A DNA stretch of 64,000 nt. Source: Glycomyces luteolus (GTDB taxonomy: Bacteria > Actinomycetota > Actinomycetes > Mycobacteriales > Micromonosporaceae). Position 1 is the stretch's first letter. The number at the start of each line of letters is the position of its first letter. The notes under the pieces are model-generated. The model saw only the letters and a program-made list of their open reading frames with translations, was not told the DNA's origin and did not search any database. Positions 50,285-59,540 of this stretch are shown here, in pieces. The position numbers were made by a program, and so were the translations under genes. The stretch covers positions 130,627 through 194,626 of the forward strand of contig NZ_JAPZVP010000003.1 in the NCBI RefSeq assembly GCF_027622875.1, read 5' to 3'.

Positions 50285-51490
50285 TCAGCGGATCCGAGCC
50301 AGGACCAGGTCGAGCGACTCGGTGCCGATGACCGGGATGTCATATTGACGTGCCTTGGCCGCCTTGCCGGACATCGAGTCCGGGTCGGCCGCTACGACTA
50401 GAACGGTCTTCTTGGTGACGTTCGGTGCGACCTTGAGGCCCGCGGCCTCGAGGCGGTCGGCCCAGTGCTGCTTCGATTCGGCGAACGAGCCGGTCAGTAC
50501 GACCAGGTCTCCGGACGCCAAATGGAACTCGTGACCTGTGGTGAGTGGTCCGTCGGCAGGTCCGGGCTGCAGCGCCGCGCCGACCGCATGCGTCGGCAGC
50601 GACAGCAGTGCCGCGACTCGATGCAGGTCCTGCCGCTCCTCCTCGGTCACCTCACCGTCCGCCAACGCCACCGCGGCCAGCGCGCGGAGATAGCCGCCGT
50701 GCAGTTCCAAGGCCGTCGGGCGTCCGATGCCGAGTCGTGCCGCCGCTTCGACGAGCGCGTCCGATTCGGCTGCGGACACGTGGCGGTCCAAGAGCGCCCG
50801 GTCGAGCAGGGACAGGTACGTGTCGGCCTGCGGCGGGTCGGGAACGCGCGGAATGTGGTCGACGAGGCGCGCGAGGAAATCAGTGCCTTCATTCGCGCCC
50901 GCTCCACGGCATACGGGCTTGGCGAGACCGGTGGGCAGAGTCGGCCAGCGGAGTTCGCGCACCAGCGCAGCGCGATCGGCCCACAGCGCCTCGGGGCCCA
51001 TGCTGTTGAGGTAGAGAGCGAGCAGTTCGGCAGTGGCGAGCACGTCCGACATCGCCGCGTGGGGCCGTTCGTTGGCGATCCCGGCAGCGAGGCAGCAGTC
51101 GCGGAGACTCCGCCCCGATTCCGGGAGGAAGTAGTTCGCCCATTGCATGGTGCAGACGCCGAGGTCGAGGAGGTTCGGCAGTTCCTGGCCCAATCGCAGG
51201 TATTCGTGGGCGAGGAGGCGGCTGTCGAAGGCGAGGTTGTGCGCGACGGGGATGCGGCCGCGCAAGCGGTGGAGGATTTCCCCGGCGACCTGATCGAACG
51301 TGGGGGCTTTCCTGACGTCGGCGGAGCGGATGCCATGCAGCTCCTGCGGGCCGAGGTCTCGCTTGGGGTTGACGAGGGTCTCCCAGCGGCCGGTGACCCT
51401 GCCGTCGCCGTCGACGTGTGCTATCGCGATCTCGATGACACGGTCTTTGTTGAACAGGCCAGTCGTCTCTACGTCCAGAACCGCGTACAT
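50285..51490 (-). CDS. DEDDh 3'-5' exonuclease with C-terminal BRCT domain
   Basis: 401 residues. The exonuclease domain (1-170) has motif I DVETTG (Asp6, Glu8), motif II AHNLAFDSRLLAHEYL and motif III with the HAAMSDVLAT His and Asp. The middle (about 225-310) is helical, with an acidic TerB-like stretch (ALADGEVTEEERQDLHRVAALL). The last 75 residues form a BRCT domain (LVVLTGSFAESKQHWADRLEAAG). Family knowledge: these resemble DnaQ-like nucleases in DNA repair. ATG 51490 has a weak site. The gene is alone, converging with the previous one. Confidence 0.87.
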   Translation of the reverse strand: MYAVLDVETTGLFNKDRVIEIAIAHVDGDGRVTGRWETLVNPKRDLGPQELHGIRSADVRKAPTFDQVAGEILHRLRGRIPVAHNLAFDSRLLAHEYLRLGQELPNLLDLGVCTMQWANYFLPESGRSLRDCCLAAGIANERPHAAMSDVLATAELLALYLNSMGPEALWADRAALVRELRWPTLPTGLAKPVCRGAGANEGTDFLARLVDHIPRVPDPPQADTYLSLLDRALLDRHVSAAESDALVEAAARLGIGRPTALELHGGYLRALAAVALADGEVTEEERQDLHRVAALLSLPTHAVGAALQPGPADGPLTTGHEFHLASGDLVVLTGSFAESKQHWADRLEAAGLKVAPNVTKKTVLVVAADPDSMSGKAAKARQYDIPVIGTESLDLVLARIR

Positions 51491-51604
51491 GACCCTTCGC
51501 CTCCGTCTCGCTGCAGCGAAGTGTTCACTGTAGCGAGACCGAAGGTGTCCGCGGCTCGTACGAACGGTCCGAGTCGTCAGGTAGGTGTCGTTCGGCGGCC
51601 GGGA

Positions 51605-52009
51605 TCAGTGGTTGCGCGCGAAGCCGGAGGTCGACGCCTTCGCGGGCCGGAAGACCATGAAGACCCTCCGTTCCTGCTGCTTCACGAAGGCGCGCTTGAC
51701 ATCGGCGTCGTCGGTCGGAGCCAGATGCCCGAGGGTCGCGGCCAACGTGAAGAAGCCGTCGCCGGGGAGGCCCGTGTCCTCGTCGCGGACCAGGACCGAG
51801 ATCATGAGCTTGAGTCCGGTCGCGCTGGAGTGGGCTGTGGTGATGTCGTCGCAGAGCTTCCCGATCTGACCGGGAAGATGCGCGCCGAGATTGAACGGCT
51901 CGCCGAGTTCGCGGTTGAGATCACCGTAGGAGAGCGTTTCGCCCTGTGAGGCGTATCGCTTGAGCACTTGCAGTCCGGATTCGATGAGAGCGGAGTCGCC
52001 GTGCGCCAT
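51605..52009 (-). CDS. Small hypothetical protein
   Basis: 134 residues from ATG 52009. It begins MAHGDSALIESGLQVLKRYA and contains LSYGDLNRELGEPF, GQIGKLCDDITTAHSS, then LMISVLVRDEDTGLPGDGFF. This looks like a small DNA- or ligand-handling protein with a winged-helix-like start, but I cannot name a family. It is an isolated gene between the exonuclease gene and the CBM2-zincin gene, all on the minus strand. Codon bias supports it. Confidence 0.6.
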   Translation of the reverse strand: MAHGDSALIESGLQVLKRYASQGETLSYGDLNRELGEPFNLGAHLPGQIGKLCDDITTAHSSATGLKLMISVLVRDEDTGLPGDGFFTLAATLGHLAPTDDADVKRAFVKQQERRVFMVFRPAKASTSGFARNH

Positions 52010-52153
52010 AGCGGGCCTGCTTCTTGGAGAATGCGATCGGACCCGATGAGGGGATGGCCTCGACCGTAACACGGTTGCCGCGCCTGCTCGGCGACTTCGG
52101 TCGCCAGCCGACGCCGGCGGGACGGACCTCGCGGCCCGCCCCGCTCCGCGACG

Positions 52154-53851
52154 TCACGACGGTGTCGCGCCGGTGATGGTGAGTTCGTACGGGAACGGGT
52201 CGCCGACGCCGGTCTGCCACATCGTGTAGTTGCGGTGCTGCGACGGGGTCGCGGCGACCACGAGCATCATGTGGGTCTCCCCGCTCTGGAGCGAGAAGTT
52301 GGCGGCCTGGCCCGGCGCGAACAGCGGGCTGTAGCGGACCGAGAAGTCGGCCTTGACCGCCACGAGCCGGAAGCGCCAGTCGGCCCCGGCGAGGCTGGAG
52401 GCGCCGGTGAGCTGGACGCCCACGTTGCCCGTGGTCGGGTTGAGGCGGATGATGTTGTGGCCGTATTGGTGCGGCGCATCGGTGTTCGCGATCCGGTAGC
52501 GGTTCGAGCCGAGGCTGGTGAGCGGGTCGGTGTGGAGCGGGCGGTAGCTGCCGCCGCCGCGCCACAGGTCGGTGCGCATGGCCGCGCCCTGGTCGAAGTC
52601 GTAGACGACCTGCCTCGAGGTCATCTCGCCGATGAGCGTCGCGAACTCCTGGTGGTCGAGCTGGAGGACGCGTTTGATCGTGTCGATCGGATGCTCGCCC
52701 TGCCTGGCCTCGAACCAGAGTCGGTCGACGGCTTCGGCGCCGTAGAGCTCGGCGATGGTGTCGAACATGAGCCAGTCGCCGTAGTAGGTCTCCTGCGCGA
52801 GCCAGCGGTAGTGCTGGCGTTCAAGGTAGTAGCCGGAACCGAGGACGACCTCGGGCCGCTGCATGCGCGCCATGTAGTTGGCGTGGGCCTCCCAGACCGG
52901 CCCCGCTACGGGGTTGCCGTGGCCCCAGCCGCCGCCGTTCCCGTTGTCGGCGTTGATGTCACTGGCGTAGGACTGCAGGATGTGGTTGAACTCGTGGGAT
53001 TCGACCCAGTCGTCCCAGATCTTGTCGTACGGCAGGCACATGTGGCCGACCCCGGCGTCGTCGGGCCCGGCCCAGTTCGCGGGCGGCAGGAAGCCGTTCG
53101 ACCAGGTGCCGCACAGGTAGAGGTTGATGCGGTACTGCGAGCCGGGGCCGTGGTCGGCGGGGTCGACGAAGCCGACCTGGTCCACGTAGAAGTCCCAGAT
53201 CTCCTCCATGTGGTTCGCCACCCACTGCGGGTAGTTGTCGTAGCCGTGCTGGCGGCCCCAGGCGACGGCGTCGACCGCGTCGCCCCAGCGGACCGTGAAG
53301 TTCTCGGACTCGACGTAGTTGCTCGTGGAGGCCCCGGCTTCGATGAGGAACGCGGGGGTGCGGGTCTGCTTCTGCTGCTGGGGTTCTCCGGTGGGATCGG
53401 GTTCGCTGGGCGTCTCGGTCGGCGTGCTCGTGCCGCCGCAGGCCGCCCCGTTGACCTTGAACGCGGTCGGGATGGTGCCGGTGCCGGTCACGGTGAGGCC
53501 GAAGACCTCTTTGGTCTGACCGGCGGGGATCTGGGCGTTCCAGCCGACGTCCTCGCCGGTGAAGTGGGCGCCGGACTGGGTGAAGTCGACGTTCCAGGCG
53601 TTCTGGACGCTCGATCCCGAGGGGAGGTCGAACTCGACTTTCCAGCCGTTGAGCGACTCGGAACCGGCCTTGATGGACACCGCGGCGTTGTGGCCGGTGC
53701 CCCACTGCGACGTGATCGAGTACTGGACGGCGTCGCAGGCGGCGGCAGATGCCGGAACTACCGCCACCACTGCGACGGAAGCGGCCAGGACCGCCCCTAC
53801 CGCCAATCCGACGGCCCCGAGCCGCCGTCTCCGACTTCGCTTGACTTCCAT
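52154..53851 (-). CDS. Secreted CBM2-zincin fusion protein (DUF6055-like)
   Basis: 565 residues. A signal peptide ends near residue 37. A family 2 carbohydrate-binding domain follows (about 39-138, with Trp50, Trp70 and NAWNVDF), then a Thr/Pro linker and a large catalytic-looking domain to the end. That domain has the zinc motif His286-Glu287-x-x-His290 (HEFNH) in WVESHEFNHILQS, with a candidate third ligand Glu321 in VWEAHANYMA. It resembles secreted proteins of the DUF6055 group. ATG 53851 has AAGGAG 8 nt upstream. A perfect palindrome lies further upstream. A cellulose-targeted metallopeptidase is inferred. Confidence 0.78.
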   Translation of the reverse strand: MEVKRSRRRRLGAVGLAVGAVLAASVAVVAVVPASAAACDAVQYSITSQWGTGHNAAVSIKAGSESLNGWKVEFDLPSGSSVQNAWNVDFTQSGAHFTGEDVGWNAQIPAGQTKEVFGLTVTGTGTIPTAFKVNGAACGGTSTPTETPSEPDPTGEPQQQKQTRTPAFLIEAGASTSNYVESENFTVRWGDAVDAVAWGRQHGYDNYPQWVANHMEEIWDFYVDQVGFVDPADHGPGSQYRINLYLCGTWSNGFLPPANWAGPDDAGVGHMCLPYDKIWDDWVESHEFNHILQSYASDINADNGNGGGWGHGNPVAGPVWEAHANYMARMQRPEVVLGSGYYLERQHYRWLAQETYYGDWLMFDTIAELYGAEAVDRLWFEARQGEHPIDTIKRVLQLDHQEFATLIGEMTSRQVVYDFDQGAAMRTDLWRGGGSYRPLHTDPLTSLGSNRYRIANTDAPHQYGHNIIRLNPTTGNVGVQLTGASSLAGADWRFRLVAVKADFSVRYSPLFAPGQAANFSLQSGETHMMLVVAATPSQHRNYTMWQTGVGDPFPYELTITGATPS

Positions 53852-53957
53852 GAGCTGCGCTCCTTCGCTCGGGCGCAACGACATCGGTGCGCCCGCGGCC
53901 GCTGCCGCAGCGCTCCCGCGAGCACGCCCGACGGAAACTCGCGACCCCGACCGCACT

Positions 53958-53981
53958 TAATATTTACGGACGTAAATATTA
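53958..53981. promoter_or_regulatory. Perfect 11-bp AT-rich inverted repeat before the CBM2-zincin gene
   Basis: TAATATTTACG at 53958-53968 and its exact complement at 53971-53981 flank GA. In a region of about 70 percent GC this is a striking operator candidate. It lies 107-130 nt upstream of the start, where a promoter would be expected. Confidence 0.65.
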
Positions 53982-54105
53982 GATCGCGATGGAATTCATG
54001 AGCACAAGATCGGTGACTTTCAGAAATATATCTCCTGATACGGACAAAGCGGGTCCTGATGCCAGCAGGCCACTGCCGCAACAGTGGTCGCCGGTAAACC
54101 GTGAG

Positions 54106-54927
54106 TCAGACGATGCGGTCCGCGCGGGTGTAGAGGTTCATCGTGTCCTCGCGGACGAAGCCCGCGAGCGTCAGTCCGGACTCCTCGGCGAGGTCGGCGG
54201 CGAGGGAGGACGGGGCCGAAACCGCTGCGAGCGCGGGGATTCCGGCCATGACCGCCTTCTGGACGAGCTCGAAGGAGGCGCGACCCGAGACGGCCAGGAT
54301 CTTGCCGCGCAGCGGGACCAGGCCCTCGCGCAGGGCCTGTCCGAGGACCTTGTCGACCGCGTTGTGGCGGCCCACGTCCTCCTTGGCGGTGAGGAGTTCG
54401 CCCTCGGAGGTGAACAGGCCCGCGGCGTGGAGGCCGCCGGTGCGGTCGAAGATCTTCTGCGCCGTGCGGAGCCGGTCGGGGAGGGAGGCGAGGACCTCGG
54501 CGCTGATCGCGGTGTCGTCTTCGGCGACGCTCCAGGCGGCCTTGGTCCGGACGTCCTCCAGGCTGTCCTTGCCGCAGACCCCGCAGGCCGAGGTGACCGT
54601 GGTGTTCCGCTTCGCCGACTTCGGCGGGGCGGGGAGGTCGGCGGCCAGGACGATGTCGAGGAGGTTGTAGGTCTGCTCGCCGTTCGCGTCGACGCCGGCG
54701 CAGTAGCGCATGCTCACGATGTCGCGCGCCTTGGTGATCACGCCCTCGGCGAGGAGGAACCCGGTGGCGAGATCGAAGTCGTCCCCCGGGGTGCGCATGG
54801 TGACCTGCAGCGATTCGCCCCCGACCCGCAGCTCGAGCGGTTCTTCGACGGCGAGGGTGTCGACCCGCTCGGAGCGGTGCTCCCCGGCGAGGCGAGTGGT
54901 CTTGCGGCGGACGGTAACGCGGCCCAT
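54106..54927 (-). CDS. fdhD: Formate dehydrogenase accessory sulfurtransferase FdhD
   Basis: 273 residues, cytoplasmic. FdhD carries sulfur from IscS to the molybdenum cofactor of formate dehydrogenase-like enzymes. The Cys pair is in TSACGVCGKD (C-x2-C near 118-121). GDDFDLATGFLLAEG and KEDVGRHNAVDKVLG are strong family signatures. It starts 6 nt after the upstream molybdoenzyme gene ends, so the two are one transcription unit. The pairing supports the molybdoenzyme as its client. Confidence 0.95.
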   Translation of the reverse strand: MGRVTVRRKTTRLAGEHRSERVDTLAVEEPLELRVGGESLQVTMRTPGDDFDLATGFLLAEGVITKARDIVSMRYCAGVDANGEQTYNLLDIVLAADLPAPPKSAKRNTTVTSACGVCGKDSLEDVRTKAAWSVAEDDTAISAEVLASLPDRLRTAQKIFDRTGGLHAAGLFTSEGELLTAKEDVGRHNAVDKVLGQALREGLVPLRGKILAVSGRASFELVQKAVMAGIPALAAVSAPSSLAADLAEESGLTLAGFVREDTMNLYTRADRIV

Positions 54928-54933
54928 CGGACT

Positions 54934-57261
54934 TCAGGTTCCCTTCGGGGTCTCGGCGCCGCTGTCGGGCTCGAAGCGCACCACGATCGATTTGGAGGTG
55001 GGCGTGTTGCTGAACTCCGCCACCGAGTCGAGCGGCACGAGCACGTTCGTCTCCGGGAAATACGCGGCGGCGCAGCCGCGCGCGGTCGGATAGTGCACGA
55101 TCTTGAAATGCGGGGCCCGGCGGTCGCCGTCGGACCATTCGCTCACGAGGTCGCAGTAGTCGCCGTCGACGAGACCGAGGTCAGCGGCGTCCTCGGGATT
55201 GACGAGCACGACTCTACGCCCGTCGTGGATGCCCCGGTAGCGGTCGTCGAGCCCGTAGATCGTGGTGTTGAACTGGTCGTGGCTGCGCAGCGTCTGGAGC
55301 ACCAGCCGCCCCGCACCGGCCTCCGGCGACGTCACCGGATTCACGGTGAAGTTGGCTTTGCCTGTGGCCGTGGGGAACACGCGTCCGTCGCGCGGCGCGT
55401 GCGGTAGCGCGAAACCGCCGGGCACGCGGGCCCGCGCGTTGTAGTCCGTGAAACCGGGCACGACCCGCTCGATCCGCGCGCGAATGCGGTCGTAGTCGGC
55501 GGCGAAGTCCTCCCAAGGCACCGGATCGCCGGGCCCGAAGACCGCCCGGGCGAGGCCCGCCACGACCGCGACCTCGGATCGCATCTCCGGGCTCAGCGCC
55601 GGCACGCTCCCGCGGGAGGCGTGGACGATGCCCATCGAGTCCTCCACCGTGACGAACTGCTCGCGCCCGCCGGGCGCGTCGATGTCAGTGCGGCCGAGCG
55701 CCGGGAGGATGAGCCCCCGCGCCCCGGTCACCACGTGCGACCGGTTGAGCTTGGTCGACACGTGCACGGTGAGTCGGCAGCGGCGCATCGCCGCCTCGGT
55801 GGACGCCGTGTCAGGCGTGGCCGCGACGAAATTGCCGCCCATCGCGAAGAAGACCTTGACGCGGCCGTCGCGCATGGCGCGGATCGTGCCGACCGTGTCG
55901 AGGCCGTGGTCGCGAGGCGGCGCGAAGTCGAATTCCGTGCCGAGCGCGTCGAGGAACCGGTCGGGCATCCGCTCCCAGATGCCCATCGTGCGGTCGCCTT
56001 GCACGTTCGAGTGCCCGCGCACCGGGCACACTCCGGCGCCCGGCCGCCCGATGTTGCCGCGCAGGAGCAGGAACGCGACGAGCTCCCGGATGGTGGGCAC
56101 GGCATGCCGGTGCTGCGTCAGCCCCATCGCCCAGCAGACCACGATCTTGTCGGCGGCCAGGACCATCGCCAGGAGCCGCTCGATCTCGGCCGCGGGCAGG
56201 CCGGTCCGCTGGACCGCCTCGTCCAGCGCGGCGGCGTCGCCCGCGGGGTCGTGGATGCCGTGGTGCGCGGCGAAGGCGTCGAAGCCGTGCGTGTGGGTGT
56301 CGATGAACGTGCGGTCGATGGCGCCGGGGTCGGTCGTGCTGGCGCGCAGGAGCATCCGGTTGAGGATGCTGAAGAGGGCGAGGTCGCCGCCGACTTTGAT
56401 CTGGAGGAACAGGTCGGTGAGGTCGGTGCCGCGTCCGGCGAGTCCGCGCGCGGTCTGCGGGTTCTTGAAGCGCCGCATCCCCGCTTCGGGGAGGGGGTTG
56501 ACGGTGGCGATGCGGGCGCCGGCGCGTTTGGCCTTCTCGAGGGCGGTGAGCATGCGCGGGTGGTTGGTGCCGGGGTTCTGGCCCGCGACGATGATGAGGT
56601 CGGCCTGGGAAAGGTCGTCGAGGGTGACGCTGCCCTTGCCGATGCCGATGGTCTCGGCGAGGGCGGAGCCGGAGGACTCGTGGCACATGTTGGAGCAGTC
56701 GGGCAGGTTGTTGGTCCCGAGTTTGCGGGCGAAGAGCTGGTAGAGGAACGCGGCTTCGTTGCCGGTGCGACCGGAGGTGTAGAACGCGGCGGCGTCGGGG
56801 CGGTCGAGGGCGGCGAGTTCGGCGGCGATGAGGGCGAAGGCGTCGTCCCAGCTGATCGGTTCGTAGTGGGTGGCGCCTTCGGCGAGGTGGACGGGCTGGG
56901 TGAGGCGGCCTTGCTGGCCGAGCCAGTAGCCGGATCTTCCGGCGAGGTCGGCGACGGGGTGCGCGGCGAAGAATTCGGGGTCGACGCGGCGGCGGGTGCC
57001 TTCTTCGGCGACGGCTTTGGCGCCGTTCTCGCAGAATTCGGCGGGGTGGCGGTGTCCGGGTTCGGGCCAGGCGCAGCCGGGGCAGTCGAAGCCGCCGGCC
57101 TGGTTGACGTCGCGCAGGAGCGGCAGGCCGCGTTTGACGCCCGCTTGGGTGCCGACGACCCGGATCGAGCTGGCTACGGCGGGCAGGCCGACGGCGTGGT
57201 GCTTCGGGCGTCGGACGTCGGGCGTGTCCTGGGCGGGGTCGAGTTCGGGCGCCTTGCTCAT
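54934..57261 (-). CDS. Molybdopterin oxidoreductase, FdhF/YdeP family
   Basis: 775 residues, cytoplasmic. The N-terminus has GGFDCPGCAWPEPGHRHP and EFCENGAKAVAEEGTRR, which distinguish the YdeP/FdhF-like group. The molybdopterin domains carry NMCHESSGSALAETIG, FFAMGGNFVAATPDT and the C-terminal SHDQFNTTIYGLDDRYRG. No TGA selenocysteine codon is needed. A TACACT -10 ends 6 nt before ATG 57261, so the transcript is probably leaderless. No beta or gamma subunits or cytochrome genes adjoin. It may serve acid resistance or formate oxidation; the substrate is unproven. Confidence 0.91.
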   Translation of the reverse strand: MSKAPELDPAQDTPDVRRPKHHAVGLPAVASSIRVVGTQAGVKRGLPLLRDVNQAGGFDCPGCAWPEPGHRHPAEFCENGAKAVAEEGTRRRVDPEFFAAHPVADLAGRSGYWLGQQGRLTQPVHLAEGATHYEPISWDDAFALIAAELAALDRPDAAAFYTSGRTGNEAAFLYQLFARKLGTNNLPDCSNMCHESSGSALAETIGIGKGSVTLDDLSQADLIIVAGQNPGTNHPRMLTALEKAKRAGARIATVNPLPEAGMRRFKNPQTARGLAGRGTDLTDLFLQIKVGGDLALFSILNRMLLRASTTDPGAIDRTFIDTHTHGFDAFAAHHGIHDPAGDAAALDEAVQRTGLPAAEIERLLAMVLAADKIVVCWAMGLTQHRHAVPTIRELVAFLLLRGNIGRPGAGVCPVRGHSNVQGDRTMGIWERMPDRFLDALGTEFDFAPPRDHGLDTVGTIRAMRDGRVKVFFAMGGNFVAATPDTASTEAAMRRCRLTVHVSTKLNRSHVVTGARGLILPALGRTDIDAPGGREQFVTVEDSMGIVHASRGSVPALSPEMRSEVAVVAGLARAVFGPGDPVPWEDFAADYDRIRARIERVVPGFTDYNARARVPGGFALPHAPRDGRVFPTATGKANFTVNPVTSPEAGAGRLVLQTLRSHDQFNTTIYGLDDRYRGIHDGRRVVLVNPEDAADLGLVDGDYCDLVSEWSDGDRRAPHFKIVHYPTARGCAAAYFPETNVLVPLDSVAEFSNTPTSKSIVVRFEPDSGAETPKGT

Positions 57262-57267
57262 TGGTGC

Positions 57268-57273
57268 AGTGTA
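57268..57273 (-). promoter_or_regulatory. -10 box giving a leaderless molybdoenzyme mRNA
   Basis: TACACT on the minus strand is separated from ATG 57261 by six bases (GCACCA). Initiation 7 nt after the -10 falls on the A of the ATG. No ribosome site is present. Confidence 0.55.
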
Positions 57274-57508
57274 GGTCGGCGCGCGGCGGCGTCGGGCGGG
57301 GAACACTCGCTCAGGCCGCGCGGGAGGGTTTCGTCGCGGCACCGTTTTGGGGCAGAAATCCCAGCTCTTGGGGGCAGGGTAGGGGGTATCGGGGCGAATC
57401 ATCACGGACCGTTCGGGGATGGTAGCCCGGGTAGGCTGAACGGTGCGGACCGGCGCGGGTCCACCGTCCCGGCCCCGCGAGAGTGTCCCTTGTGGAAGGC
57501 GGTGGTGC

Positions 57509-58171
57509 ATGGGCGATGCTGCTGGCGCGCATGATGATGCTCCTGGCGGGCGCGGTCGTCTGCACGGTCGTCTTTTGCAGGTGCTCGGCGGGGTGTCGGC
57601 GGTCGCAGCCCTGATCGCCCTGTGGCAGTTCGGGGTGTTCGGTGAGGGGCCCGACCGGGATCCGGTGGACGTGATCGAGGGCGTTGAGACGCCGTCGGTT
57701 CCGGACGGCGAGTCCGAGTCGGAGGGGGCGGCGTCCGCGGGGGCCGCGAGCGCGACGGTGGAATCCCCTTCGGAGTCGAGCGCGGCGGCCACCTCCGCGG
57801 AGCCGTCGAGTGCGAGTCCCACACCGGCGGCGCCGAGCGAGACCGCTTCGGCGGCGACGGAAGCGGCCGCGCCGGCCTCGTGCACGGCGAACCTGACGCT
57901 CGAGAATGCGTGGGACGACTCGGTCGAGGTCACGGTCGAGGTGGTCAGCACCGGAAGCGTCGCGTCGGCGTCGTGGGAGATCGATCTCGATCTGCGTGAC
58001 GTGGAGATCTACAACCACTGGGCCATGCGGGAACTCGAAGACGGCCGATACGGCAGTGAGGATTGGAACGGGCGTCTCGATCCAGAGGAGAACGCGATCG
58101 CGGGGTTCCAGGCGACGGTCGGCGACCACGCCGAGCTGCCGGATGCGGTGGCCTGCACGGCCCGGGCCTGA
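57509..58171 (+). CDS. Membrane-anchored protein with CBM2-like C-terminal domain
   Basis: 220 residues. A Gly-rich cytoplasmic N-terminus, one transmembrane helix at about 22-42 (LLQVLGGVSAVAALIALWQFG), a long Ser/Ala/Glu-rich linker to about 120, and a C-terminal beta domain. That domain (SCTANLTLENAWDDSVEVTVEV, then ASWEIDLDLRD and WNGRLDPEENAIAGF) matches the CBM2 pattern with two framing Cys. No catalytic domain is attached. ATG 57509 has GGAAGG 9 nt upstream. It may display a carbohydrate-binding head on the cell surface (inference). Confidence 0.8.
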   Translation: MGDAAGAHDDAPGGRGRLHGRLLQVLGGVSAVAALIALWQFGVFGEGPDRDPVDVIEGVETPSVPDGESESEGAASAGAASATVESPSESSAAATSAEPSSASPTPAAPSETASAATEAAAPASCTANLTLENAWDDSVEVTVEVVSTGSVASASWEIDLDLRDVEIYNHWAMRELEDGRYGSEDWNGRLDPEENAIAGFQATVGDHAELPDAVACTARA

Positions 58172-58177
58172 GTCGGT

Positions 58178-59392
58178 TCAGTCGGAGGCGTCGAGCAGGA
58201 GCCTCGCCGCGGTGGTCGCGCCGTCCGTGCGGATCGAGGCGGCCACTTCGGCGGCGCGGTGACGGGTTTCGGGCGTGAGGGCGGTTTCGATTGCGGCGCT
58301 GAGAGACCGGGTGGTGATGCCGGGACCGGTGTGGTGGGCGCCGATGCCGAGTTCGGCGACGCGGCGGGCCCAGTAGGGCTGGTCCACGATCTGGGGGACG
58401 ACCACTTGGGGCGCACCGGCGATCGCGGCGGTGGCCGTGGTGCCCGCGCCGCCGTGGTGGACGACGGCGGCCACGCGCCGGAACAGCGCCTGCTGGTTGA
58501 CCTCGTCCACGGCGAGGCAGTCGTCGTGGACGTCGATGGGGGCGAGGTCGGCCCAGCCGCTGGCGAGGACGACGCGGCGGCCTTGTCTTCGGGCGGCGCC
58601 GATGGCCACACGTGCGGCGTCCTCCTTGGGGCGCAGCGGGATGCTGCCGAATCCGATGTAGACGGGCGGCGGGCCCGCGGCGAGGAAGGCTTCCAGGTCG
58701 GGTGCGAGCGGGTGCTGGTCGGTGAGTGTCCATGCGCCGGTCTGTGCGACGGGGAGGTCGGACGGGAGACGCGGACTCAGCACCGGGTCGGTGGCGAGCC
58801 AGGGGTTATCGGTGTAGACGTGGTCGCGGACGTTCCCCAAGGGCGGCAGTCCGGTCCCGACTCGGAGACGGTTGACGGCCTCGCCGTAGAGGGCTTGCAT
58901 GCTGGCTGCGTCGTGTGTCCAGAGTGTCCGGTTGTCGGCGATGCCGGCGGGCAGCGGGTGACCGGGGCGTTCGGGCGGCGGATGGTGCAGTGACGGCAGC
59001 AGGGTCGGCTGGAGGCTGACGTGACGGTAGCGGAGACCGAGCGCGTCGGCGGCGGTGCGGGCCGCTGCGGCGACCGGGAACATGCCGGTCGCCACGATCG
59101 CGTCGCAATCCGCTGCGGCCGCGGCGATCCGGTCGAAGGCGTCGGCGATGAGCGCGGCGGTCCGGTCCGCGACGGCGCCGGTCGGCGGCGGCCCGGTGCC
59201 GGTCACGAGGGGGCGTACCGCCCGGCCTATCGGGACCATCGGCACGTTCGCGTCAGCGAGGAGCCGCGCGAATTCGGGGTCGGGAGGCGCGCACACCACG
59301 GCCCCCGCACCGAGCGCGCGCAAGCCGACCGCCAGCGCGGCCATCGGCTCGACGTCTCCGCGCGAACCGTAGGTCGAGAGCAGTACGCGCAT
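58178..59392 (-). CDS. Glycosyltransferase, GT1/UGT-like
   Basis: 404 residues, GT-B fold. It begins MRVLLSTYGSRGDVEPMAALA, the acceptor-domain start shared with macrolide, sterol and glycopeptide glycosyltransferases. The donor domain holds VYIGFGSIPL and the nucleotide-sugar motif VVHHGGAGTTATAAIAGAPQ. This is the motif of enzymes using dTDP- or UDP-sugars. ATG 59392 has GGGGAACC upstream. It is convergent with the CBM2-like gene, whose stop is 6 nt away. No biosynthetic cluster adjoins it. The acceptor is unknown. Confidence 0.9.
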   Translation of the reverse strand: MRVLLSTYGSRGDVEPMAALAVGLRALGAGAVVCAPPDPEFARLLADANVPMVPIGRAVRPLVTGTGPPPTGAVADRTAALIADAFDRIAAAAADCDAIVATGMFPVAAAARTAADALGLRYRHVSLQPTLLPSLHHPPPERPGHPLPAGIADNRTLWTHDAASMQALYGEAVNRLRVGTGLPPLGNVRDHVYTDNPWLATDPVLSPRLPSDLPVAQTGAWTLTDQHPLAPDLEAFLAAGPPPVYIGFGSIPLRPKEDAARVAIGAARRQGRRVVLASGWADLAPIDVHDDCLAVDEVNQQALFRRVAAVVHHGGAGTTATAAIAGAPQVVVPQIVDQPYWARRVAELGIGAHHTGPGITTRSLSAAIETALTPETRHRAAEVAASIRTDGATTAARLLLDASD

Positions 59393-59540
59393 CGGTTCCC
59401 CGTTCGAACGGTATCGGCCTGAGCCGACCATTCTGGGGTGCGGGCGCAAGGGACCGGTGCCGCGGCGGGCCTGCACGTGCGGGAGGATAGCTGGAGCCGC
59501 GCTCTTTCAGTGGGCGGCTTCGAGCTTCGGGAGGCTTCCG

